DNA of 64,000 nucleotides from Cryobacterium psychrophilum (GTDB lineage Bacteria > Actinomycetota > Actinomycetes > Actinomycetales > Microbacteriaceae). A program made the position numbers and the translations under genes. The notes beneath the pieces are model-generated. The model was given only the letters and a program-made list of their open reading frames with translations, was not told the origin of the DNA and did no database searches. The stretch spans positions 1,798,001 to 1,862,000 of the forward strand of contig NZ_SODI01000001.1 in assembly GCF_004365915.1 (NCBI RefSeq). Direction: 5' to 3'. Below, in pieces: positions 17,766 to 26,559 of this stretch (the first letter of the stretch is position 1; each line of letters starts with the position of its first letter).

Positions 17766-18143
17766 ATGAGAATCAAAATGTGCAGCGTGCACGTCAAAGA
17801 CCCTGCCGACGCGTTCGACTTTTACACGAAGATCCTCGGATTCGACGAACTCATGAAGGCGCCGGAGGCGGAGTTGTACATCGTGCGGTCGTCCGAAGAA
17901 CCCGACGGTGTTGGCCTGATTCTCGAGCCCACCGACACCAGGGTGGCCAAGGCCTACCAGGAGGGCATCGCCCGCCTGGGCCTCCCCGCGATCGTCTTCG
18001 GCACCCCGGACGTGCAGGCGGAGCGCGATCGACTGGTGGCGCTCGGCGTGAACTTCGTGGTTGAACCCAGCACGGACGCCTACGGCACAACGGCCGATTT
18101 CGATGACACGTGCGGCAACCTCATTCGGCTGAGCCAGGACTAG
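17766..18143 (+). CDS. VOC superfamily (glyoxalase-like) protein
   Basis: 125 residues with the paired beta-alpha-beta-beta-beta units of vicinal-oxygen-chelate proteins: VHVKDPADAFDFYTKILGF at the start and DFDDTCGNLIRL at the end, where metal or substrate ligands usually lie. Substrate unknown; could be a glyoxalase, a resistance protein or a small-molecule binder. TAGTCT lies 6 nt before the ATG (leaderless). Ends in a strong hairpin shared with the convergent mmsB-like gene. Confidence 0.82.
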   Translation: MRIKMCSVHVKDPADAFDFYTKILGFDELMKAPEAELYIVRSSEEPDGVGLILEPTDTRVAKAYQEGIARLGLPAIVFGTPDVQAERDRLVALGVNFVVEPSTDAYGTTADFDDTCGNLIRLSQD

Positions 18144-18144
18144 G

Positions 18145-18180
18145 CGCCGCGCGCCGGACCAGGTGCTCCGGCGCGCGGCG
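18145..18180. terminator. GC-rich hairpin between convergent genes
   Basis: A perfect 14-bp stem, CGCCGCGCGCCGGA (18145-18158) with its complement (18167-18180) and an 8-nt loop, lies directly after the VOC stop and 12 bp before the end of the mmsB-like gene. No U-tract is present. Confidence 0.65.
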
Positions 18181-18192
18181 AATAGGCGGCGG

Positions 18193-19098
18193 TTACGCGC
18201 CGGGGGCGGGGACGGTGCCGTTCACGAGGTCCACGATCTTCGAGCAGTCTTTGCCACCCTCACCGACGTCGATCAGGCGCTGGAAGAGCTGCTGCACGTG
18301 CTCGCCGATCTCGAGTGGTGTGTCGGTGGCCTTCGCAGCCGCGATTGCGAGCCCGACATCTTTGTTCGCGAGTTCCGCAGTGAACGTGGGCGCGAAGTCA
18401 TTGTTGGCCGCCGAGGTGGGCACCGGACCCGCCACCGGATACCAGGTGCGCAGCGCCCAGCTGTCGCCGGAGGAGACGGAGGCAATGTCCCAGAACACCT
18501 GCTTGTCGAGGCCGAGCCGGTCGGCGAGGGTGGCGCCCTCGGCGACTCCCGCGAGGTTGATGAAAAGCATGAGATTGTTGCAGATCTTGGCGGCCTGACC
18601 GGTGGTGGCGCCTCCGGTGGGAATGATGTTGGCACTCATCGCCTCGATGAACACGCTGGCATCGGCGACAGCGCCGGATTCGCCGCCGATCATGAAAGTG
18701 AGGGTCGCGGCCTGCGCACCGGTCATACCGCCGGAGACCGGTGCGTCGACGAAACGGAATCCGGCCGCTGCGGCGGCGTCGTGCAGGGCCTGCGCCGATT
18801 CAATATCGATGGTGGAAGAGTCAACGAGCAGAGTGCCCGATGCAGCGGAGGCAAGAATCCCCTCGTCGCCGAGATAGACGGCCCGCGCGTGCTCGCCCTT
18901 GGGCAGCATCGTGAACACCACGTCGGCACCCGCCACAGCCTCCGCAATGCTCGCCGTGCTCGTGACACCCGCAGCCACAGCGGCGTCGAGGGCCGCGGAG
19001 CTCAGGTCGAATCCGCGCACGGTGTGCCCGGACTTCACGAGGTTTGCCGTCATCGGGCCGCCCATGTTGCCCAGACCGATCCATCCGATTACCGCCAT
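18193..19098 (-). CDS. mmsB: 3-hydroxyisobutyrate dehydrogenase family oxidoreductase
   Basis: 301 residues. N-terminal NAD(P) fold IGWIGLGNMGGPMTANLVKSG; substrate-binding DAPVSGGMTGA near residue 120; catalytic Lys in GQAAKICNNLM near 170. Fits 3-hydroxyisobutyrate dehydrogenase of valine degradation; tartronate semialdehyde reductase is the main alternative. GGAG lies about 8 nt before the ATG. A TetR-type regulator follows upstream on the same strand, but other valine genes are absent from the window. Confidence 0.85.
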   Translation of the reverse strand: MAVIGWIGLGNMGGPMTANLVKSGHTVRGFDLSSAALDAAVAAGVTSTASIAEAVAGADVVFTMLPKGEHARAVYLGDEGILASAASGTLLVDSSTIDIESAQALHDAAAAAGFRFVDAPVSGGMTGAQAATLTFMIGGESGAVADASVFIEAMSANIIPTGGATTGQAAKICNNLMLFINLAGVAEGATLADRLGLDKQVFWDIASVSSGDSWALRTWYPVAGPVPTSAANNDFAPTFTAELANKDVGLAIAAAKATDTPLEIGEHVQQLFQRLIDVGEGGKDCSKIVDLVNGTVPAPGA

Positions 19099-19215
19099 GA
19101 TTCAAGCTCCTTTGCTGAGTCGGACCGACCGGCCCTGTGCCAACAATCACACTCCCCGGCCAGGCAAACAAGTCACCCGCGCGACGGCCGCGAACCGATC
19201 CGGCGGTACGGCTCC

Positions 19216-19920
19216 TCAGGCTACGGGGCCGTGGCCGGCGCGGCCGGCGCGTTTCGCGCGACGCGTGAGGCCGTGCAGGGTCGCGCGGAACTGCTTGGCG
19301 TTGAGCGGACGGCCGGCGAGCTTGGGCCTGGCAGAACCCGCCACCCGCAGCCCGTCGAGCACGATCGACAGCTGCCGACGCCACTGGCCGGCATAGCCGT
19401 CGCCGAGGCTGCCGAGCGAGCCCACCATCGTCACGAGCACGGCAATGTCCACGGCATCGACGTCGGGACGCAGGTCGCCGTCTTTCTTGGCCTGGGCGAC
19501 GCGGCCGGCGATGAAACTGTCGAACGGGGCCGCCGGCCGGTTCGCGGGATCGATGAGCGCCATCCGCTTCAGAATGGGCGGCAGGGCCGGGTCGGCCACG
19601 AGCCACTCGGCGACGCGTTCGGTGTAGACGACCACGCCGTCCCAGGCCGTCGGCGCCGCCTCGATCTCACCGCGCACGGAGGCGAGCTCGGCGAGTGCCA
19701 GCTCATACAGGGCCCGCACAAGGTCATCACGGGTGGGAAAATTTCGGTAGAGCGTTGCCACGCCCACGTCGGCGCGGCGGGCGATTTCTTCGAGGGAGGC
19801 ATCGACGCCGTCGGTCGCGAACAGTGCCCGGGCCTCGGTGACCAGACGTTCCCGGTTCTGCCGCGCGTCGCGGCGCCGGGGTTGCGAACCCTCCTGCGGG
19901 GCTCGAGTCGACGATGTCAT
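19216..19920 (-). CDS. TetR family transcriptional regulator
   Basis: 234 residues. A basic arm (RRRDARQNRERLV) leads into the TetR HTH (about 20-65: LEEIARRADVGVATLYRNFPTRDDLV). The C-terminal ligand domain is followed by a very basic tail (RRAKRAGRAGHG). Start at 19920 lies 7 nt after TAGAAT. It stands between mmsB on the same strand and the divergent kyn operon, so either could be its target. Confidence 0.87.
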   Translation of the reverse strand: MTSSTRAPQEGSQPRRRDARQNRERLVTEARALFATDGVDASLEEIARRADVGVATLYRNFPTRDDLVRALYELALAELASVRGEIEAAPTAWDGVVVYTERVAEWLVADPALPPILKRMALIDPANRPAAPFDSFIAGRVAQAKKDGDLRPDVDAVDIAVLVTMVGSLGSLGDGYAGQWRRQLSIVLDGLRVAGSARPKLAGRPLNAKQFRATLHGLTRRAKRAGRAGHGPVA

Positions 19921-20081
19921 GAAGACGATTCTAAGTCCCTCTTCTCCGGATTCACGGAGGGAAACCTCCGTGCGCGCTGTGGAACGGTGTCGGTGTTGCA
20001 TCCGTGCCATCAAGACCGGAGAATTCAGGGAAGGAACCTGGCATCGCGGTCACACCTCGCCGGTTCAGAAATGGAACACTC

Positions 20082-20936
20082 ATGCCCGTCGAGCACAACA
20101 CCAGGGACTTTGACCCCGAGATCGTCACGGATTTTCGCGAGCGAATGAGCTATGGCGCCTACCTGGACCTGCCCACACTGCTCACGGCACAGAAGCCGGT
20201 GAGCGTTCCGGAGCACCACGACGAGCTTCTGTTCATCATTCAGCACCAGACGACCGAGTTGTGGCTCAAGCTCATGCTGCACGAGCTGCGCGCCGCCACG
20301 GAGTCGCTGCGCCTGGACGACCTCGCCCCGGCACTCAAACGCATCGCCAGGGTCAAGCACATTCAACGCACCCTCACGGAGCAGTGGTCGGTGCTCGCGA
20401 CCCTCACTCCCACCGAATACGCCGAATTCCGCGGGTTTCTCGGCAACTCGTCCGGTTTTCAGTCGTACCAATATCGCGCCGTCGAGTTCGCCCTCGGAAA
20501 CAAGAACAAGCGGATGCTCAGCGTGTTCGAGAGCGATCCCGCCGCCCTCGAACTCCTCACGGAGGTATTCGAGGCCCCGAGCATCTATGACGAGTTTCTG
20601 CGCTACCTGGCCCGTAACGGCTTCGACATCTCCCCGGACGTACTCAACCGGGATGTGACCGAGGCCTGGGTGCTTCATCCCGAGCTCGTGACCACGTTCC
20701 GCCGGATCTACGAGAACGCGAGCGAACATTGGAGCGCCTACGAGGCCTGCGAAGAACTCGTCGACCTCGAGGACAACTTTCAGTTGTGGCGGTTTCGGCA
20801 TCTCAAGACCGTGCAGCGCATCATTGGGATGAAGCCAGGCACGGGCGGGTCGAGTGGCGCCGCTTTTCTGCAGAAGGCGCTTGAGCTCACGTTCTTCCCC
20901 GAGCTATTCGCCGTGCGCACCGAGATTGGTCGCTGA
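20082..20936 (+). CDS. kynA: Tryptophan 2,3-dioxygenase
   Basis: 284 residues, family length. Haem enzyme opening the indole ring of tryptophan to N-formylkynurenine. Conserved segments: ELLFIIQHQTTELWLKLMLHEL near 47, GNSSGFQSYQYRAVEFALG near 125, and WRFRHLKTVQRIIGMKPGTGGSSG near 230 with the haem-ligand His. The start is the ATG at 20082, where family similarity begins. First gene of kynA-amidohydrolase-kynU. Confidence 0.95.
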   Translation: MPVEHNTRDFDPEIVTDFRERMSYGAYLDLPTLLTAQKPVSVPEHHDELLFIIQHQTTELWLKLMLHELRAATESLRLDDLAPALKRIARVKHIQRTLTEQWSVLATLTPTEYAEFRGFLGNSSGFQSYQYRAVEFALGNKNKRMLSVFESDPAALELLTEVFEAPSIYDEFLRYLARNGFDISPDVLNRDVTEAWVLHPELVTTFRRIYENASEHWSAYEACEELVDLEDNFQLWRFRHLKTVQRIIGMKPGTGGSSGAAFLQKALELTFFPELFAVRTEIGR

Positions 20937-20961
20937 CCGTGACGGTCGCCCCCGGCGCCCG

Positions 20962-21894
20962 ATGACGGTCCTCCCCCCGTTCCTTGACGCCCATGTGCAC
21001 CTCGCGCTGATCGACCCCGCACCGCTGCTCTCCCATGGCATCGCCCGGGTGCTCGATCTCGGTGGGTACGGGGGCGGAGCCACCGGGCCGTCTGCCCCCG
21101 CACCCGAACTCCCCGACACGGCGCTGGCCGGGCAGTTCCTCACCGCACCGGGCGGGTACCCCGCACGAACGGTGTGGGCGCCGGCCGGGAGCGTCTGCGA
21201 GGTCACCACCGTGACCGACGCGGCAGCGGCGGTCGACGTGCAGGAGGCGGGCGGGGCATCCGTCATCAAAGTCACCCTGAACTCGGTGGCCGGTGCGGTA
21301 CTCGCCAGCGAGATTCTTGACGCGATCGTGGCCCGCGCGCACCGGCTCGGACTGCCCGTCGTCGCCCACGCCGAGGGTACCGGGGAGGCGGAGCGTGCCT
21401 TTGTGGCCGGTGTGGACATGCTCGCGCACACGCCGTTCAGCGAACGGATTGACGATGAACTCGTGGCCGCCATGGCCGGGCGCATGACGTGGATCAGCAC
21501 CCTCGACATTCACGGGCACGGACACCGCACCGCCAGCTTCGACCTGGCGAGTGACAATCTGGCTCGCTTTCATGACGCGGGCGGGCGGATGCTCTACGGC
21601 ACCGATCTGGGCAACGGCCCGCTGCCGGTGGGGCTCAACCGGCAGGAGATCGAGGCGCTCCTTCGCGCCGGCCTGTCACCCGACGACGTGATCGGCGCCC
21701 TGACGAACGACGCGGGGCTGCGCTGGCCCACCGGCGCCACCGAGCGGGTTACCGTTATTGCGGGCGAGCGCCCGAGCGACCCGGCCGATTTCGCTGCCTG
21801 GTTGTGTACCGCCCGCGCGGTGAATCGCTCGTCGCACCACTCGGAAGCACACGACGCCGACGACCAGAAGGACCCGCATGACCTCGCAGTATGA
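20962..21894 (+). CDS. Amidohydrolase-family protein, candidate N-formylkynurenine formamidase
   Basis: 310 residues. Metal-dependent amidohydrolase pattern: FLDAHVHLAL with the HxH motif at the N-terminus, KVTLNSVAG where a metal-bridging Lys usually lies, VVAHAEGTGEAE, MLAHTPFSE, and LYGTDLGNG with the catalytic Asp. It fills the slot between kynA and kynU where a formamidase is needed, and no cyclase-type kynB or alpha/beta-hydrolase formamidase is nearby. It starts 25 bp after kynA and its end overlaps kynU by 17 bp, indicating coupling. Formamidase activity is inferred from context only. Confidence 0.8.
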   Translation: MTVLPPFLDAHVHLALIDPAPLLSHGIARVLDLGGYGGGATGPSAPAPELPDTALAGQFLTAPGGYPARTVWAPAGSVCEVTTVTDAAAAVDVQEAGGASVIKVTLNSVAGAVLASEILDAIVARAHRLGLPVVAHAEGTGEAERAFVAGVDMLAHTPFSERIDDELVAAMAGRMTWISTLDIHGHGHRTASFDLASDNLARFHDAGGRMLYGTDLGNGPLPVGLNRQEIEALLRAGLSPDDVIGALTNDAGLRWPTGATERVTVIAGERPSDPADFAAWLCTARAVNRSSHHSEAHDADDQKDPHDLAV

Positions 21895-23170
21895 CCCGAC
21901 ATCCGGCATCGATCCACATCTCACGTTCGCGCGCCGCATGGACCGCATCGACGGGCTCGCGCACTACCGACCGCGCTTCATCGGAACGGATGCCCTCCCG
22001 GACGACGCCAACCCGCTGGCCTATCTCGATGGCAATTCCCTCGGCCGGCCCACGAAGGCCAGCGCCGAACGCATTGCCGAGTTCATCACGCACGCGTGGG
22101 GAGAGCGACTCATTCGCGGCTGGGATGAATCATGGATGGAGCTGCCGCTGCGCATCGGCGACGACCTCGGCCGCTCCGGGATCGGCGCGGCACCCGGCCA
22201 GACCTTCGTGGGCGACTCGACGACGGTGCTGCTGTACAAGCTCGCGCGCGCCGCGGTCGATTCCCGCCCCGGGCGCACGGAAATCGTGCTCGACTCCGAC
22301 AACTTCCCCACCGACCGGTACGTGCTCGAGGGCATCGCCGCCGAGCGCGGGCTGAGCCTGCGCTGGATCGTGTCCTCGACCGAGGGCGGCGTCACGCCCG
22401 AGCAGGTCCGCGACGCCGTGGGTCCGCGCACCGCCCTCGTGGTGCTGAGCCACGTGGCCTACCGCTCCGGGTACATCGCCGACATGCGCTCGATCACCAC
22501 GATCGCGCACGAGCACGATGCCCTCGTTATGTGGGATCTCTCTCATTCCACCGGCTCCATTCCGGTGGAACTCGACCTCTGCGACGTCGACCTCGCCGTG
22601 GGTTGCTCGTACAAGTACCTCAACGGCGGCCCGGGGTCTCCCGCCTTCGGCTACGTGCGCGCCGACCTTCAGGACGTACTCGTGCAGCCGATCCAGGGCT
22701 GGATGGGCACCAACGACGTCTTTGCGATGGGACCAGAGTACGTGCCGGCCACGGGCATCCGTCGTTTCATGAGCGGCACGCCGGCCATTGTGGCCATGCT
22801 CGCCATGCAGGACACGATCGGCATGATCGAGGAGGCCGGCATCGAACAGGTGCGCGCCAAGTCGGTGGCGCTCACCGAATTCACGATCACCCTGGTGGAC
22901 GAATGGCTCGCCCCCATGGGCGTCACCGTGGCTTCGCCGCGCGAAAGTTCGCACCGCGGCGGTCACGTCACGATCAACCACCCGGCCATGCGGCAGGTCA
23001 CCACGACCCTCTGGGCACACGACGTCATCCCGGATTTCCGCAGCCCGAGCGGCCTCCGCATCGGCCTGTCGCCACTCAGCACGAGCTTCGTCGAGACCTA
23101 CGATGGTCTTGCCGCGATTCGCGACGTGCTGCGGGGCGTGCTGCTCGGCCAGAGCGGGCTGACGACGTAG
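21878..23170 (+). CDS. kynU: Kynureninase
   Basis: 430 residues. PLP enzyme cleaving kynurenine to anthranilate and alanine. Motifs: YLDGNSLGRP near 50, DSTTVLLYKL near 112, DNFPTDRY near 142, WDLSHSTGSIPVELD near 222 (PLP Asp) and SYKYLNGGPGSP near 247 with the Schiff-base Lys. The start overlaps the amidohydrolase gene by 17 bp. The operon lacks kynurenine hydroxylase, so anthranilate is the likely end product. Confidence 0.95.
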   Translation: MTSQYDPTSGIDPHLTFARRMDRIDGLAHYRPRFIGTDALPDDANPLAYLDGNSLGRPTKASAERIAEFITHAWGERLIRGWDESWMELPLRIGDDLGRSGIGAAPGQTFVGDSTTVLLYKLARAAVDSRPGRTEIVLDSDNFPTDRYVLEGIAAERGLSLRWIVSSTEGGVTPEQVRDAVGPRTALVVLSHVAYRSGYIADMRSITTIAHEHDALVMWDLSHSTGSIPVELDLCDVDLAVGCSYKYLNGGPGSPAFGYVRADLQDVLVQPIQGWMGTNDVFAMGPEYVPATGIRRFMSGTPAIVAMLAMQDTIGMIEEAGIEQVRAKSVALTEFTITLVDEWLAPMGVTVASPRESSHRGGHVTINHPAMRQVTTTLWAHDVIPDFRSPSGLRIGLSPLSTSFVETYDGLAAIRDVLRGVLLGQSGLTT

Positions 23171-23181
23171 GCGCGTCGGCC

Positions 23182-23189
23182 TGTAGAAT
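23182..23189 (+). promoter_or_regulatory. -10 element of the purSQ operon
   Basis: TGTAGAAT contains TAGAAT 36 bp before the purS GTG, so this purine operon has a leader, unlike purC and purD. No clear -35 is visible. Confidence 0.45.
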
Positions 23190-23225
23190 TGTTCCATCCA
23201 CCCTCGAATCAATGCGGAGTGCGCT

Positions 23226-23483
23226 GTGCCCACAATTGTTGTAGAAGTTATGCCCAAGGCCGAGCTGCTTGACCCCCAGGGCAAGGCCGTCGCCGGCGCC
23301 CTCGGTCGCCTCGGTCAGACCCAGTTTTCCGACGTGCGCGTCGGCAAACGTTTTGAGATCACGATTGACGGCCCAGCGGATGCCGCGGCCCTCGCGGCCG
23401 TCGCCGAGCTCGCAGACACCGTGCTCTCCAACTCCGTGATCGAGGATGTCGTCGGCATCCACGTCGTCGAACCGGCCAACTAG
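23226..23483 (+). CDS. purS: Phosphoribosylformylglycinamidine synthase subunit PurS
   Basis: 85 residues. Small structural subunit bridging PurQ and PurL in the FGAM synthase complex. Typical start [21 protein letters not shown] and end [11 protein letters not shown] start. The TAG stop overlaps the purQ GTG by one base, so translation is coupled. Confidence 0.95.
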   Translation: MPTIVVEVMPKAELLDPQGKAVAGALGRLGQTQFSDVRVGKRFEITIDGPADAAALAAVAELADTVLSNSVIEDVVGIHVVEPAN

Positions 23484-24181
23484 TGCGCATCGGCGTCGTC
23501 ACGTTCCCCGGTTCGCTCGACGATCGTGACGCACAGCGCGCGATTCGCCTCGCCGGCGCGGAGCCCGTTGCCCTGTGGCACGGCGACCACGACCTGCACG
23601 GCGTCGACGCGCTCGTTCTTCCCGGTGGCTTCAGCTACGGGGACTACCTGCGCTGCGGCGCCATCGCGAGCCTGTCGCCGATCATGACCGAGGTCATCGA
23701 AGCCGCGGGCAAGGGCATGCCGGTTCTCGGCATCTGCAACGGCTTCCAGATGCTCGCCGAGGCGCACCTGCTCGACGGCGGCCTCATTCGCAACGAGGGC
23801 GGTCGGTTCATCTGCCGTGACCAGCTGTTGCGCGTTGAGAACACGGCGACCGACTGGACCGGAGGCTTCCAGACCGGCCAGGAGATCACGATTCCGCTCA
23901 AGAACGGTGAGGGCGCATTCATCGCGTCGGCCGAGACGCTGGAGCGCCTCGAAGGTGACGGCCAGGTGGCGTTCCGCTACCTCGGCGTCAACCCGAACGG
24001 CTCGCTCAACGATATTGCCGGCGTCACGAACGCCCGCGGCAACGTCGTGGGCCTCATGCCGCACCCCGAGCACGCGGTCGAGGCCGGTTTCGGCCCCGAC
24101 ACCACCGATGCCATGCGCAGCGGCGTTGACGGGCTCACCTTCTTCACCTCCGTGATCGAACGGGCGCTCGTCAACGCCTAA
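23483..24181 (+). CDS. purQ: Phosphoribosylformylglycinamidine synthase subunit PurQ (glutaminase)
   Basis: 232 residues. Class I glutamine amidotransferase providing ammonia to PurL. Catalytic Cys in [14 protein letters not shown] near residue 86; His and Glu in [10 protein letters not shown] near 195. [19 protein letters not shown] near 48 is characteristic. The catalytic subunit gene purL lies separately at 32045. Confidence 0.97.
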   Translation: MRIGVVTFPGSLDDRDAQRAIRLAGAEPVALWHGDHDLHGVDALVLPGGFSYGDYLRCGAIASLSPIMTEVIEAAGKGMPVLGICNGFQMLAEAHLLDGGLIRNEGGRFICRDQLLRVENTATDWTGGFQTGQEITIPLKNGEGAFIASAETLERLEGDGQVAFRYLGVNPNGSLNDIAGVTNARGNVVGLMPHPEHAVEAGFGPDTTDAMRSGVDGLTFFTSVIERALVNA

Positions 24182-24230
24182 CCGGCTCAGCGCCCAGCCC
24201 GCGCTGAAACCCGGCCCGCTCTCGTCGATG

Positions 24231-24261
24231 CTTTCGACAGATTGGGCTTTCGACAGATTGG
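24231..24261. repeat. 15-bp tandem direct repeat before panD
   Basis: CTTTCGACAGATTGG occurs at 24231-24245 and 24247-24261, 16-bp period, perfect. It ends 10 bp before the panD start codon, so it lies in the promoter or leader and could be a duplication or a pair of binding sites. Confidence 0.75.
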
Positions 24262-24271
24262 CCGCATTACC

Positions 24272-24685
24272 GTGCTCCGAACGATGTTCACCGCCAAGAT
24301 CCACCGCGCCACCGTCACCCATGCCGACGTGAACTATGTCGGCTCGGTGACGATCGACCGTGACCTGCTCACGGCTGCCGACGTGCTACCGGGAGAAAAG
24401 GTGGCCATCGTCGACGTGACGAACGGCGCCCGGCTCGAGACCTACGTGATCGAGGGCGAGCCGGGCAGCGGGGTGCTCGGCATCAACGGTGCCGCGGCGC
24501 ACCTCATCGTTCCCGGTGACGTGGTCATCGTGATCGCTTACGGACTGATGGGCGACGCCGAGGCGCGCGCCCACGAGCCGCGAGTCGTACACGTTGACGC
24601 CGACAACCGCGTCGTAATGGTGGGCAGCAGCCCGGCGGTGGCTGTGACCGCGGGCCTCGACGCGCCGCCCTTCGCCCGCGCCTGA
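24272..24685 (+). CDS. panD: Aspartate 1-decarboxylase precursor
   Basis: 137 residues. Pyruvoyl enzyme making beta-alanine for pantothenate. The start is set at GTG 24272 ([16 protein letters not shown]) because it puts the self-cleavage site Gly24-Ser25 ([12 protein letters not shown]) at the same numbering as the E. coli enzyme; the ATG at 24284 would shorten it by four. NGAAAH near 73 is the conserved substrate/pyruvoyl region. The C-terminal 20 residues beyond HVDADNRV are an Ala/Val-rich extension. Confidence 0.93.
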   Translation: MLRTMFTAKIHRATVTHADVNYVGSVTIDRDLLTAADVLPGEKVAIVDVTNGARLETYVIEGEPGSGVLGINGAAAHLIVPGDVVIVIAYGLMGDAEARAHEPRVVHVDADNRVVMVGSSPAVAVTAGLDAPPFARA

Positions 24686-24809
24686 CCCGCGCAGACGAAC
24701 ACTCGTCACAGCCCCGCGGAACAAGTTCGCCGCCGGGGCGCTCCCTCAGGCGAACCTGCCACCATGAGGTGTCCACCGCACCACGCCTCATTCCAGGAGT
24801 GTCATTTTC

Positions 24810-25271
24810 GTGTCTCCCCGCATACTTTTTCGTTCGGTCGCCATCGCCGAAGCCATCACCTGGGCACTCCTCATCACCGGGATGCTCCTGAAGTACGTGC
24901 TCAACGTCGGCGACGCGGGAGTGCGGGTCGGCGGATTCGTGCACGGACTCGTCTTCATCGCATTCGGCATGACGGCGGTGCTCCTGGCCGTGAACCAGCA
25001 CTGGGGCCCGCGACTCGCCGCGCTCGCGGTCGTCACCGCCATCATTCCCTTCGGCACCATCCCCCTGGACCGCGGGCTCGAAAAGCGCGGCCTCCTCGAC
25101 GGCGACTGGCGCAGTACCCGCACCGACGACCCGCGGGATCAGACCCGGGTGAGCGCCCTGCTGCGCTGGATGCTCGCGCGTCCCGCGCTGTTTACGACCG
25201 TGCTCGTGCTCGGCCTCGTTGCCATCATGACCACGCTGCTCGCGGTGGGGCCTCCCGGCGGCGCGAGCTGA
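24810..25271 (+). CDS. DUF3817 integral membrane protein
   Basis: 153 residues with three to four membrane helices. The N-terminal LFRSVAIAEAITWALLITGM and the VHGLVFIAFGMTAVLL segment match the small DUF3817 actinobacterial family, function unknown. GTG start with AGGAGTG about 9 nt upstream. Confidence 0.78.
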   Translation: MSPRILFRSVAIAEAITWALLITGMLLKYVLNVGDAGVRVGGFVHGLVFIAFGMTAVLLAVNQHWGPRLAALAVVTAIIPFGTIPLDRGLEKRGLLDGDWRSTRTDDPRDQTRVSALLRWMLARPALFTTVLVLGLVAIMTTLLAVGPPGGAS

Positions 25272-25410
25272 GGCAGCCGCTCCTGGCCCCACATTGATAC
25301 CCGATTGTCCTTCAGGGAAGGGCGTTGTTGATCGACAGGGTGATCGCCGCCGCACGCCCGTCCTACCGGTCTCCCCCGTTGCCACAGAGCCAGCGTGCGT
25401 GCTCCTCGGA

Positions 25411-25437
25411 TTTGCGCAAATATACCCCCGAGGGTAA
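25411..25437. promoter_or_regulatory. CsoR/CstR-type operator before the rhodanese operon
   Basis: ATACCCCCGAGGGTAA (25422-25437) contains the inverted repeat TACCC-N4-GGGTA, the G-tract palindrome bound by CsoR-family repressors, including the persulfide sensor CstR. A perfect palindrome TTTGCGCAAA (25411-25420) abuts it. A matching site lies at 28870. The repressor gene is not in this window. Confidence 0.75.
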
Positions 25438-25491
25438 CGTTTTTCCATAGCGCGAACGACGCAGCCGAAGACTCTTCTTTAGGAGATGACC

Positions 25492-25794
25492 GTGGACATC
25501 ACGCCGCAACAGCTCGCCGAGCAGCTCAAGCACGACGCAAGCCTCCAGCTTGTGGATGTCCGCGAAAGCGCCGAAATCAGCGAAGGACGAATTCCCGGCG
25601 CGGAGCACATTCCTCTGGGCGAACTCAGCGCACGGTCCGGCGAACTCGACCAATCCCGGCCGGTCGTCGTCGTGTGCCGCAGCGGGCGGCGCAGCGCCGT
25701 TGGCGCGGACCACCTCGCGGCTACGGGCTTCACCGCGTACACAATGACCGGCGGCATGCTCGACTGGGCGGCCGGCGGTTTGCCCGTCGCCTGA
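25492..25794 (+). CDS. Single-domain rhodanese (sulfurtransferase)
   Basis: 100 residues. Complete rhodanese fold with LVDVRESAEISEGRIPGAEHIPLGEL and the active-site loop VVCRSGRRS carrying the Cys that holds a persulfide. The GTG at 25492 is preferred over the ATG at 25486 because AGGAG ends directly before that ATG but sits 6 nt before the GTG. First gene of the sulfur operon; cytosolic. Confidence 0.9.
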   Translation: MDITPQQLAEQLKHDASLQLVDVRESAEISEGRIPGAEHIPLGELSARSGELDQSRPVVVVCRSGRRSAVGADHLAATGFTAYTMTGGMLDWAAGGLPVA

Positions 25795-25950
25795 CACCCC
25801 ACAAACGGCCCGGCCGGCGCATGTCTCATGCGTCGCCGGGAATCCACCTGCCCGGATGACACAGTCACCGGGCAATCCCAGGGTTTGTCGGCGGTGCCCC
25901 ACACCAGTGGGTGCGCCGCTCGTCAGGCCCGAATTGTAACGAAGGACAAC

Positions 25951-26559
25951 ATGACCAGTTCACAAAGCACCACTGCGGCTCACTCGACTCCCCAGAGCAT
26001 CGATGCATCCACCCTCAAGGCCTGGGGCGACAACCATGATGACCTGATGGTGATTGACGTGCGCAGCGGGGCGGAGTTTGATGCGACGCACATCACCGGC
26101 TCGTACCACGTGCCGCTGCCCCTGCTCAGCGAGCATGCCGAGCAGTTCGCCGCCAAGATGGGTACTCGCGTGGTCCTGGTCTGCCAGTCCGGCAACCGGG
26201 CCGAGCAGGCACGCAAGCACCTGGACTCTGTAGGCCTTGCCAATGCGAGCGTGCTGACCGGTGGGGTTCCCGCCTATGTTGCCGCCGGAGGTCGCGTCGT
26301 TAAGGGCAAGAGCACCTGGGCACTCGAGCGCCAGGTGCGCATGACTGCGGGATCCCTGGTGTTTGCCAGCGTGTTGGCCGGAGTGTTCCTCTCCCCCCTG
26401 TTCCTCGTGGTGGCCGGCGTGGTCGGTGCCGGACTGACGTTTTCGGCGGCGACGAACAGTTGCGCCATGGGAGCGATGCTCTCCGTAATGCCGTGGAACC
26501 GTTCCGCGAATGAGCCCACCGCGCGTCAGGCTTTGGAGAACCTGGGCATTCGGCAGTGA
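25951..26559 (+). CDS. Rhodanese fused to a DUF2892-type membrane domain
   Basis: 202 residues. Residues about 20-115 are a rhodanese domain (MVIDVRSGAEFDATHI; active-site loop LVCQSGNRA). Residues about 130-190 carry two hydrophobic segments ending NSCAMGAMLSVMPWNR, as in DUF2892 proteins. It may present sulfane sulfur at the membrane next to the TauE/SafE permease, whose GTG overlaps its stop by 4 nt. GAAGGA precedes the ATG by 6 nt. Confidence 0.9.
   Translation: MTSSQSTTAAHSTPQSIDASTLKAWGDNHDDLMVIDVRSGAEFDATHITGSYHVPLPLLSEHAEQFAAKMGTRVVLVCQSGNRAEQARKHLDSVGLANASVLTGGVPAYVAAGGRVVKGKSTWALERQVRMTAGSLVFASVLAGVFLSPLFLVVAGVVGAGLTFSAATNSCAMGAMLSVMPWNRSANEPTARQALENLGIRQ

Noticed and set aside
18163..20148. 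661-codon plus-strand open frame
   Set aside because: Antisense to the mmsB-like and TetR genes, both of which have clear motifs; the product has no recognisable domain.
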